NCBI GenBank assembly: GCA_047495785.1
Contig: JBLDXI010000055.1
Coordinates: 1,612,001-1,676,000 of the forward strand
From: Lepidodermella squamata
Taxonomy: Eukaryota > Gastrotricha
Direction: 5' to 3'
DNA length: 64,000 nucleotides
The notes under the pieces were generated by a model. The model made no database searches, was not told the DNA's origin, and worked only from the letters and a program-made list of their open reading frames with translations. Below, piece by piece: positions 24,054-34,603 of this stretch (its first letter is position 1; each line of letters opens with the position of its first letter). Position numbers and translations under genes: made by a program.

Positions 24054-25185
24054 CTCGCGATATTTAAAAACCGTCTAGGCAAATAACTATACGAATGCGA
24101 AATCTTAAATTCGGTCAGATTCAATGAAAAATAAATCAAGGGTCGGTATTCTCGCAAGCAAGTACTCGAGAAAGTTAACTCGTGATTTTTTTAAATTAAA
24201 GAAGCATTATTTCTAAGAGTTGGAAAGCATAGGATTCGGAGCTGAACCTAAATCAGGTACGAGAAAAGTCACTAATCATGTTTACCAAGGAGTCAAACCG
24301 ATTTCTCCCATATCAACCCAAGCTCTGTTAAATAACCTAAATTGATTTAAGATCCATCCATCCATGCGCTCTCTACGAATAAAACTGCATTACTCTACAG
24401 AGAAGCAAAATCTCTGTTGTCATTTTGACGAATTTTTTTTACAACCGCGGCAACACATTATACAAAACGCTACGGGCCGATTTCTAATCGTTTCTCTTAT
24501 CACCAATATAGTACTTAGTAAAATTCCTTCAGCATGAATTTCTAACCACATCTGAAATCATTACTACTGCATAAAATATGAATGTAAGCAGCTCAACGCC
24601 TAGCGATGTAGGATGTAAGGAGTTTTCAGCGGCTTAGGGTAGCCCTTGCATGACGCTTCTGGGTGCTGTAAAGCTAAAGAAGGTTCGAAAATCCAGCGAT
24701 TTGTGCGATTATTGTTTAAACTCGGACCCCGGACCGTTTTAATACAGACAGTCTCTAATAAGGAACTTTAATAGAAGGCAAACTGGACTTCATATAAATT
24801 AAGAGTCCAATTCTGACTGTCTTGAACGGCACAAAGCTGATCCGTAAAACAACTTCCACTGTATCCACTCCAAAACGCAACAGTAAATTGAGCAACTGAG
24901 GTTGTGGTTAAGTTGGCCTCAATTTTCAACAAGTACATATAATTTCTGTGCCAAATTCGAAACAGTTTTCTAAACTGTCAAAACCAGAACCTACACCGGC
25001 ACTATAGATGACCGGTGGAAAGGGGCGTGAGCCGGGAGCCGGGAACCGTTAAGTCGAATTAGGAGATAGATAATCAACAATATAAACGATAATTGAAATT
25101 GAAAATGTCAACTCGCGTAGCGTTTGGTTCTCAACAAGCCACAAGCTCCTCAACCGGTGAAGCGACACCGAGAAAACACTACGAA
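24054..25185. other. Non-coding stretch upstream of SEC11
   Basis: No supported gene or RNA. The sequence shows no repeat or splice structure that could be tied to a gene. It ends at the TA target duplication of the transposon at 25188. Confidence 0.4.
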
Positions 25186-25187
25186 TA

Positions 25188-26634
25188 CTGTAAAAACAGA
25201 AATTTCTGCGAGGACTTTATTTCTGCGAATGGCCAATTTTTCAGGTAGTTTTAATTTCTGCGGACAAAATTTTTGCGAATGGAAAAACTGAGCTTTTTTC
25301 GGAGAATTCTGATCGCTTCCGGAGGGTTAAAAGTTAAGGTTAGGGTTATGTTGGGGGTGGGTTGCCCTCTGAGAGTGAGCCCTCTTGGCACTTCTACACA
25401 CGAAATTGGAAGAGGATCGGCAACTGACGTTCATAACGTTTAGCTGTTCTTAGCGTAACGCTATTGACTATTGGTCCGGGTCAACTTTCAAAACCCAAAC
25501 CAGCAAAAAGAACAGGTCTAACCCTAAGATGACTCGTGAATATTTTTGGCTTTGAGAGATAGAAAGGTAGCTGTCTTAACTGACATATTGTAATTTGATG
25601 GCGAAGCTATTTTCAAAAAGGATTTCCCCGGTGCTCTCGCCCCTATCAATAGTTTTGAACTCAACGAGCCATGCGCGAGAAGCGTCTGCCGAAGGATGAA
25701 CTCTTATACCAGGAAGGCTGCAAATCAACATTGAGCAAAATCCCTGAGCTTGCATCCGTCGTTTTTTTTCATTTACCGCGAGGTTCACTTGTAGAGATGT
25801 AAACTACGCCCGCCGAGCCTCGAGAAAGTTTTCACTAGAAATTTCGTTTTTCCAACGACAGTTTGAGCACAAATTCTTCTACGAACCCGGGCTTCGAACC
25901 CGTGCATCACTAAAACCCCACTAAAACCTATACTAGTTGCAGTGGCGGAGATAAGAGGTTGTTCGGGGGATGCAAGCGACCGTAAATTACCGTAAGCCGT
26001 AACCCCAAAAATGGACCTTTTTAGCCCCTCTTTAGGCTTTAGGCAAAGAAAGCGCCAAAAGGCTTTCCGAAAAGCCCACAAGTAGGTAAAGCCGAGTACT
26101 GCTATGTGTCTGCTATATTCGGTTGGCTCACATGACAATAATGATGACAAGGCGTTTTTGTGGCGATGAAAAAATACGAAAAATCGAAAAAAACAAACAC
26201 GAGCTGGAGACTTTATTTAAAGTTCCCTGGGGTTTTGAAAAATGAAGTTGTGACCCCCTTACTCAGACTATTTTCCCACCTCGTGCTAGCTTAGCTTATC
26301 CGACTTATTTCCGCCACTGGCTAGTTACCTGTTACCTAGGAACCGGGCCACTTTGCTCATTAAATCTGTGAAATTTTATCCTCTAGGCCATGCTAATTGC
26401 TCTACATACCATGGAAAATGGCTAAGGGGCCCAACCCGGCTAGGTAGCCTGTATTCCCTTGCTTCATATGAAGGGGCATGCAAACTTTCACGAGCCTGAG
26501 CGATTATTGCTTCGTTTTAAGCGAATTCTGAAGAATTAGTGGGACTTAAATTCTGCGAATTTAATTTTTGCGAGTCCAAATTTTCTCGCAGATTCGCAAA
26601 AATTAAGTCCTCGCAGAAATTTCTGTTTTTACAG
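25188..26634. mobile_element. 1.45-kb terminal-inverted-repeat DNA transposon, non-autonomous
   Basis: The ends are inverted repeats starting CTGTAAAAACAGAAATTTCT, identical for 30 nt and about 41 of 43 nt overall. Subterminal copies of the TTTCTGCGAATGG and CTCGCAGAATT type recur at both ends. TA flanks both sides (25186-25187 and 26635-26636), the target duplication of the IS630/Tc1/mariner superfamily. The interior has no transposase-like frame; a 121-codon minus-strand frame (25785-26150) has no recognisable motifs. The nearly identical ends suggest fairly recent movement. Confidence 0.88.
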
Positions 26635-26636
26635 TA

Positions 26637-27296
26637 ATCTGCGGATTGTTGGCTTGTCAATCAATCAATCATTTTATTGCTCGATCAAGCCGTGGCCTAA
26701 AAGCGTACAAAGTTTAACATTACTATCTAATAGGAAATTCATTGATGACTCTGAATTCAACTGGAAAAGGAATGACTACTAAGGGGTGTTTTTTTCGTTT
26801 TCGGTCGAGCCAACAAAATAATCATCAAGGGACACGCACGCGCCGCGGCAACTTCTGAAAAATGACGTCATCGTCAAAATTTTCATCACAAGCTACCATT
26901 CGGCCTCGATGTGAGTATGTGAGTTATTCTAAAATCTTATTGAGATTACAATTTAATACATTATTACAAAGATTAGTTTTTTGGAATTCGCGCGGCAAAT
27001 TTTTCAGTTTTTTCTTTAAGCTCCGACCTCTGATTCTTGCCGCTTTACGTGAGATCTTCGTTTTTAATCTACCGGCTTGTTTTTTATTCTTGCTAAGAAT
27101 CATCTCTAACATCAAGTTTCTCACTGTTCAAGTGGTTTTTCTATTTTTCGAGCTATTTAATTAGATGCAATCCTCACGGAACATCTCTTGGAGCTTGAGC
27201 TTGTCGAATTCAAACTGATATGAAAGTGGTGCTTTTTTAGGCCCAGATTTATTTTTTCTCATGTTTTAACGTTTTGTTGGAAAAATTTTGTGACAC
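26637..27296. other. Upstream flank of TIA1, with LINE-like tail
   Basis: No gene is supported. The segment at about 26655-26710 (three CAAT repeats followed by TTTTATTGCTCGATC and a GC-rich stretch) looks like the 3' end of a reverse-oriented LINE, but no coding part is attached. The rest is the 5' flank of TIA1. Confidence 0.35.
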
Positions 27297-28835
27297 ATGA
27301 ATACTGGAGAAGTACCTCGTACCTTATACGTAGGTAATTTATCGCAAGAAGTAACTGAGGTTCGTCGCTGCTTAGCTAATTTAGTTTGAAAATACTTTGC
27401 CTGCTTCCAACTCACAGGACCTGTTACTTCAAGTTTTCGGTCAATTTGGTGCAGTTAAATCTTGCAAAATCATCAGAGAGGTATGGATGCCATCAAAACC
27501 AATATTTTATTACCAATTTTTATCCTAGCCCGGCCAAGACCCATACGCGTTTATTGAATTCAACGTTTCTAGCGAAGCACAAGCTGCATTGATGTCTATG
27601 AACAAGATTACAATGCTCGACAAGGAACTGCGTGTTAATTGGGCGTCCTCAGGCCAGCATCCCAATCGCGCAGCAGATAATAGTTTGTCGCTCTTGAGCT
27701 TCCTCCGTTCCTCTAATTGGTTTTGCTTTCAGAATGGAACTCTCGAGCGGAGCATTTCCCTATCTTTGTTGGTGATTTGAGTGCGGATATTGACGACCAG
27801 CAGCTAAAGCAACGATTCAGCACTTTTGGCGAAATTGCGTAAGATTATTGTGTTTTAACTAGAAAATAAATAATTATATTTAAACTACCTGACGCAGGGA
27901 TGTGAAAATTGTCAGAGATCCTCATACTATGAAGTCTAAAGGCTATGGTTTTGTTGCTTATCTTCGGAAGCAAGATGCAGAGAACGCCATTCATTCCATG
28001 AATGGTCAGTGGTTGGGCACCCGCACGATTCGAACCAATTGGTAAATTTATGTGCTATTTCGCTCAGTCAAACATTTCTTTCTGCTGACACAGGGCTACT
28101 CGCAAACCAACTCAAGCCGGAGGTATTCGAGAGGTTCAAAAATTGAACTTTGAAGAAGTTTATGCTCAATCGTCCCCTGCAAACATGACTGTCTACGTGG
28201 GCAACAATCTTCAGGGTCTTTCCGAACAATACATTCGCGACAGGATGGAACAATTTGGGCCGATTGTAGAAATTCGCGTTTTTAAGGAGAAGGGCTACGC
28301 CTTTTGCCGCTTCGGCAATAAAATGGCAGCAACTAACGCTATCTGTGAGATGAATGGAGAGGATTTTAATGGACAGAGTATTAAATGCGCATGGGGTAAA
28401 GAAACGGGTGATATGTCCGGTGGTATGATGGGCATGCAATCAGTGTCACCTATGATGGGTGGTCGTCCCAGTTACGGCCAGCCAAACATGAACATGCAGC
28501 AGGTTCCTCAGCAGTACGGCATGCAAGGCCAAGTTCACCCCCAACATCAGCAGCAACAGCAGCAACAACAGCAACCTCAACAGCCTGTGGCATACGCCGC
28601 CTATGGCTCACCTTACGCTTCGTACTACCAGTATGCTGCATACGCTTCGAGCCCAGAGTGGCAGCAACAAATGCAGCAGTGGCAACAGTACTACAACGCC
28701 TATTCCCAACAACAGCCCGGTGTTGCGACTTCTCCGTCTAGCGGTGGCTGGGGTGCCGCTCCTCCTGGTGGCTATCCAACGGCGGCGAATGGCGCGGCCG
28801 TGGGTGGCCCTGCTGCTACCCAGCATTACGAGTAA
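27297..28835 (+). CDS. TIA1: TIA1/TIAR-type RNA-binding protein, three RRMs and Q-rich tail
   Basis: Stress-granule and splicing regulator that binds U-rich RNA. Six exons: 27297-27359, 27418-27480, 27529-27682, 27733-27838, 27898-28041 and 28094-28835, about 423 residues. RRM1 has RNP2 LYVGNLS and an RNP1-like [11 protein letters not shown]2 has IFVGDLS and KGYGFVAY, followed by the linker hallmark [23 protein letters not shown]3 has TVYVGNN and KGYAFCRF and ends KCAWGKET. The C-terminal 140 residues are rich in Gln, Tyr, Ala and Gly with a long Gln run (codons near 28545-28575), a prion-like tail as in human TIA1. U-rich introns follow the short exons. A poly(A) signal lies at about 29125-29130. 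Confidence 0.95.
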
Positions 28836-29689
28836 AACATTCGATTGACTACAAGGAGAAATCCTAATCTGAGTGTTTCTGTGTGTATTTACATGTCGAT
28901 GTGTCCTATAAACTAACCTAAAAATACCTATTGCTTGCGGCTAACTTGAGCGGCTAAGCGCGTCTAACGCGAACTGCCGGCGTCACGTTAACACTCTAAA
29001 AAATGTTACCCTGTTTGTTGAGCTTTGTGAAGCTCGCAATAGTGTTGCCAATACTGCTGCGCCTTTGCTCACTATCTTTTCAACGGTAAAAGAGACCCGT
29101 GAAATATGATCGATCGAACGAATGAATAAAGCAATGGTTTGCGGTATCAAGTTGTAATGTAGTTGAGAAAGTACCTGTACATATCATATTCCTATTCTGA
29201 AACACTGGTGATGTTAAGCGGTGGTGATTTGTGCACCCGCGTTATTTTTCCCGTGACACACAACGCATGCACACTGAATTTGGCTTTCTTTATAGCTGAT
29301 GATCACGCATACACATTGTTGTATATAAAAATATCAGAAAATATATTATTATATATTAATTTTGAAAATGAGATATCATCGACTTTGAAGAGGTAGTGAG
29401 AGAAATTCTTTGTATGTCGCCGCGCCTAAACTATGGTATCACTGTCAAATTTACTATTGATAGATCTATGTAGCATAATGAATGCGTGCTGGCCGCTAAA
29501 GTGGCTTGTGAATCTGTCTCTAATCTACGTAACAAAATTCACGTATTGCAAAATATTATATATCAATTTGAATGTGATCAGATAAGACTAATATTACAGC
29601 AGAACAATATTGCCCCGAAAAAGATGAAATATGATGGAAAAAATTATAGCTGACTGCAATTATTTATATTTTCTCCCGTAGGTCAAATT
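28836..29689 (+). other. TIA1 3' UTR and ALDH16A1 5' flank
   Basis: The first about 300 nt are TIA1 3' UTR, ending with AATAAA at about 29125-29130. The remainder is AT-rich with no gene. It ends in a pyrimidine-rich stretch and an AG (29680-29681) 8 nt before the ALDH16A1 ATG, which looks like a 3' splice site. Confidence 0.5.
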
Positions 29690-32357
29690 ATGACTTCGGA
29701 AAATCCTGTTCTGAGCATTTTCAAGAACATGTCTTACGGTCCCGCACCCGAAGCAGACAATGTGGCTCAAGCGTGGCTGAACGAACATCAGCGTGCATTC
29801 GGCCATTTCATCAACAACAAGTGGCACAAACCCGAGGGCCGCAAGACGTACCAGGCGAAGAACCCGTCGAATGGGTCAGTTCTTGCTTCAACTATACAAG
29901 GTACCCAGGAGGACGTCGACCTGGCTGTTTCTGCTGCGAACGAGGCCGCTAAATCGTGGGCCGCTCTGCCGGGCCACGTCCGCGCTCGACACATCTATTC
30001 GATCGCGAGGCATGTCCAGAAGCATCTTCGCCTGTTTTCGGTTATAGAGTCTTTAGACAATGGAAAATGCATGCGGGAAACACGAGACTGCGATATTCCG
30101 CTGGTCGTTCGTCATTTGTACTACCATGCCGGCTGGGCTCAGCTGATGGACGATGAGTTTCATGGCAAGTGGAAACCTGTAGGCGTAGTCGGTGCTATCG
30201 TCCCTTGGAACTTCCCGCTCATGCTAATGACCTGGAAGGTTTGCCCCGCTCTTGCCATGGGCAATACCGTAGTATTGAAACCAGCCACTTACACGCGGCT
30301 GTCGGCTCTTCTATTCGCCGAGGTTTGCGCCGAAGCCGGTTTGCCGCCGGGTGTTTTCAACGTGATAACTGGTGATGGCGCGATGGGATCAATGCTGGCG
30401 GGACACAACGATGTCGACAAAGTTGCTTTCACCGGGTCGACCGAAGTTGGCCAAAAACTGCGTCGTCTAATCGCGGGTTCTGGGAAGAAGTTGTCGCTCG
30501 AGCTCGGCGGCAAAAGCCCGATGGTTGTTTACGACTCTGGTTAGTCCTTGTAACTCTTGTCAGGTCTGATAACTTATCTCATTTTTTTCTCAGCTGACTT
30601 GGATTCTGCTGCTGAGGGTGTTATGGACGCGATATTCTTCAACCAAGGTCAAGTTTGCTGCGCTGGATCAAGGCTTCTTGTTCAAGAGACAGTGTATGAC
30701 AAGCTGGTGGAGAAAATCAAGCGCCGTCTTGGCACTTTCCGTGTAGGCGATTCACTCGATAAAACCGTCGAAATGGGCGCGATTGTTGATGAATCGCAAT
30801 GGAAGTCGGTCGAGGAGGTTTGTAGATCTTGTTTGCCTTGTTTTTTGTTCAAATATCATCGTTTCACAGTATGTTCAATCGGCTCGCGAAGAAGGCGCTA
30901 ATGTTTTTCAAGCGTGGGACGCATTGCCCGAATCGGCTCGTCCGACTAAAGAAGAGTTGGCCAGTGGTAAATTTGTGCCGAAAGGCAAAGGCTTGTTCTA
31001 TCCACCGACGGTCATCACCAACGTCCAAACGATTTCCAAGGTCGTTCAAGAAGAAATCTTCGGCCCCGTCCTCGTTGTTCTGTCTTTCCGAACTGCGAAA
31101 GAATCGATCGCTCTTGCGAACAACACTCGGTACGGGCTCGGTGCCAGTGTTTGGACCGAAAACGTCTCGCTTGGCTTGGAGGCGTGCGTCTCAATCAAGG
31201 CCGGCACTGTTTGGCTCAACTGTCACAACACATTCGACGCCGCTGCTGGCTTTGGCGGTTACAAGCAGTCAGGCTACGGGCGGGATGGCGGCAAGGAAGG
31301 GCTGATTGAGTACATCAAACCTGCGTGGGAGGAGAATTACCGGGGCGGTGGGGCTTGCAAGGGCATCAGCGTTGACTTGGCGAAATTCGGCTCGGTCAGC
31401 CAGTCCGGACCTACGTACCAGGGTAACGCCAGCTCGGTTATCAGCAACGCCACTGTCCTTGCTTCAGACGGCGAGAAAAAGACCGAAGTACCGTCTGTTG
31501 ACAAGACCTATAAACTATTCTACGGTGGCAAGCAAATGCGACCCGATGCTCCGTACTCCCGGGCTATTCGCAACCCGCTATCCGGCGCTGTTGTCGGCCA
31601 TGTTGGCGATGGAAATCGCAAAGATGTGAGAAACGCCGTCGAGGCAGCCTTAGGGGCAGCACCTGGTTGGGGAAAACGCGCGGCTTTCAATCGATCGCAA
31701 ATCATTTACTACCTGGCTGAAAACTTGGAAGAAAGACGCACCGAATTCGCGGCCAAGTTATCGGCTATGACCGGCGAACCAGAGGCGAAGTCGCTTCGAG
31801 AGGTCGACTTGTCCATCCAGCGATTGTTTTACTGGGCAGCGTACGCTGACAAGTATGGCGGCGAAGTTCAAGAGACGACTCTGTACGGTTGCACAGTGAA
31901 AATTCACGAACCCGTTGGAGTTGTTGGCATCACCTGCCCCGATGAATACCCGCTGCTCGCCTTCGTTTCCTTACTTGCGCCAGCTATTGTTCGTGCCAAT
32001 ACTGTCATCATCACGCCTAGTGAGAAATTCCCACTAGCCGCACTCGAGTTTTACCAGGTGCTTGAAACAAGCGATGTTCCGCCTGGCGTTGTTAACATTT
32101 TAACCGGTCAACGTGATCACATCACTAAATACTTGGCCGAACACCAGAACGTTGACGCTTGCTGGTATTTCGGCTCAGCTGAAGGTTCGAAATTTGTCGA
32201 GACCGCGGCGGCTGAAAATTTGAAGCGGACCTGGGTCAACTTTGGTCGAACTCGGGCTTGGGACAGCAACGAGCAGGGCCAAGGTTTGGAGTTCCTCTAC
32301 CATTCTGTGCAAGTGAAAAATATTTGGATTCCTATGGGCGAAATTTTCGCCAACTAA
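29690..32357 (+). CDS. ALDH16A1: ALDH16A1, double aldehyde dehydrogenase domain protein
   Basis: Three exons, 29690-30539, 30594-30817 and 30870-32357, give about 853 residues (human 802). The first ALDH domain (about residues 30-510) has the cofactor-binding IVPWNFPLMLMTWKVCPALA and VVLKPA, the FTGSTEVG loop, the general base in LELGGKSP, and the nucleophile region FFNQGQVCCAGSRL with cysteine present. A second, partial and diverged ALDH-like domain (about residues 540-850) has PVGVVGITCPDEYPLLAF and PSEKFPLAALEF but lacks a catalytic cysteine motif. Human ALDH16A1 is known to lack the catalytic cysteine and to be a non-enzymatic scaffold; this version looks catalytically competent. Codon use is notably GC-rich in third positions compared with neighbours, suggesting high expression. 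A poly(A) signal lies at about 32482-32487. Confidence 0.94.
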
Positions 32358-32638
32358 ATGCCGGTTCTTGCAGGTGCTTGACAAAATGTGCTAATAATTT
32401 ACTAATGACGAACGTGTTGTGATTTTTGTTTTCTTCGATCGTAACCAATCAGTGATATTTTTGCGATTTTTCGGGAACTTGAATAAAATTAATCATGAAT
32501 GAAATATCGACGTTTCGAATAATATATTCGGTGCAGATCAACATTCGACGGAGCTAATGAAAGAATCTCGTTTTATTGCTGACTTTGATTGGGCACATAT
32601 TGTTCAATTACCATTCAATATAAAACAAATTAAAAAAG

Positions 32639-34603
32639 CTATGCATCGACAGCACTTAGTAGGGACGGCGGGGACGAGGCTTGTTGCTGATGCCGCCGCG
32701 CCTTATCCCGCCGGTTTTCTCTTGCAGGGCCGCTACTCCTAACAGCGGTTGAATCAGCTGAACATGCAGCATGTGAGCTGTTGTCGATGGGAACGGCGTC
32801 TCCAGCAACGCCTCCGTGAGCAGTCTCGCCAGCACTCGATGCTTCAATTTCTAGAACAGGTGCACTTTGGGGGGACAATTGTAACGAAGCGGCGCGGTTT
32901 CTCACCATCAACAAAGGCCCGCTTTGTTCCGCAGGTGCCGCTGTAACCGCAGCTGGAGCACCGCCGTCGCTGACCACCTCGCGAATCGGCCGATCAGTAT
33001 GCCCACCCAACTTGAGAATGTACTCCTGGCCGCGCCAGAACACGCGCCGGCTTAACAGGCTTGCCAAGTGAAGGAAAGGGGCACTTAGCTCCCGGATAAG
33101 CCACGCCAGGAGGAATGCGAACTTGGGAAATGTCAACGACTGCTTCTAGAAAAAATAATCATTTGGAGAGGGAGACTTTTGCTACTGAATTAAATTACGT
33201 TAATCGCTGTTAAAAGCAGAAAATCGCCAATAAACCACGCCAGGCAATGGGCAAGAAACGGTGCCCAGAACGGCAGCGTCGGCACAACACGGCACAAGGC
33301 GAGTGAGCCGACGAGGCCGCATATGATGCATTCGCTGAACGGGTCGACGAATACGAGCACCGGCGAAGTTGTCTGCCTCAGTCGCTTCCATCGAATAATG
33401 CGCGTGAAGACATCGATAATAGACGTTGATGCCGGATTTTGCAATGCTAGCCGATTCCCGAGCTTATGCTTCCAGCCTTTTTTCGACAGTGCCAAGCCAA
33501 TGTGCAGGTCCTCGGCGAGATAGCAGCCAAACGCGCGCAGTCCACCACACTCTTCGAGGGCGCACTTCCGAATCAACATGGCTGCGCTTACGGTAATTGT
33601 AAATCGCAGAAATGTCAGAAACAGAATTCCCTTTGCATTTTGCGTGCCGAAAAACACCTTGTTGACAACTGAACCCAAGCTGAATCGTTTGGAAGTTGAA
33701 TCTTTGACGAAGTGCATCTGGCAAACTGTTCCAACATTGGGCCCCATATGACTCACAGCGTCCAACAGGGTCTCCGGTTCGGCTGGCAATACGAACTTGC
33801 ATGACACCGGTAATTCCGGGAAGAAATAAAACCTACCTTCAATATTGCAGTCAGAAATGAAGACTAGATCGTATTTGGCCGATTCGTAGGCTGGCAGAAT
33901 ATTGCGGATTTTAGGATTAATAATCGATGAAGTGTCATAGGACGCGACAATGTGGGGCGTCATCGCCATCGGTGTTGCTTTCTTTTGCTGCTCGACGTCC
34001 ATGTAGGATGGCGTCGGGGACAGTTGCATTTTGTAAATTGGTATGCCAAGTTGGCGCTTACCGCCACTAACCACCAACTTGGCATCGACTCCAGGGTATT
34101 TCTGTAATAAAGCGTTCACCACCGGAACGGCTGTATCATCGATATCGTGGACGCAAAATAGGAGTTCGAACTATCATAAAAAAATAGATCATGAGCCTCG
34201 CAGAAGTAAAATTGATAATAGAAAAACTGACCACAGGATAGCGAAGTTTGAACCAAGACTCTAGATTCTGATATAGCACTTCATCGCTCCCAGTCAATGG
34301 CTTGAGGATGCTAACCCCAGGCCATACTTGCAGTAACGGATCGGCGCCAGTTAGAACCGGTTGGTAATTGGTTACTGGTTCGCCCTCTTTTGTTTTGACT
34401 AAATCTTTTGTGCCATTCGCCTGGATCCAGGTAAGTCTACGGAAATATGATCGGCCATCAAAGATAAATACATCGTGTGGGTATTATCATCTGACTTACG
34501 CAATAATAATGGAAGTGAGAAATCCTATCCACATGAGTAACCAAAAAGCGACGAAGAACCACGCAAAGAGGTCGACGACAGCCGCGCTTTGATCGATGAC
34601 CAT
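32639..34603 (-). CDS. UGCG: Ceramide glucosyltransferase copy 2, diverged, long tail
   Basis: GT21 enzyme paralogous to the gene at 18.6-20.5 kb. Four exons, 34500-34603, 34232-34436, 33199-34170 and 32639-33145, give about 595 residues, 150 more than copy 1. After an N-terminal membrane anchor come VSILKPLTGSDEVLYQNLES, FELLFCVHDIDDTA, SAKYDLVFISDCNIE, LAEDLHIG and RIIRWKRLRQ, so the Asp sites and the R-x-x-R-W motif are kept. Differences are an N-terminal insert of about 45 residues, a 30-40 residue insert after the first Asp site, and a C-terminal Ala/Ser/Gly-rich cytosolic tail of about 100 residues following WRGQEYILKLGG. It has fewer introns than copy 1, and the middle exon fuses several copy-1 exons. 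It should act on ceramide or a related lipid; the exact acceptor is unknown. Confidence 0.87.

Noticed and set aside
25870-25910. tRNA-like B box (GGTTCGAAGCC on the minus strand) inside the transposon
   Set aside because: No acceptor, D or anticodon stem could be folded around it; at most a tRNA-derived fragment.
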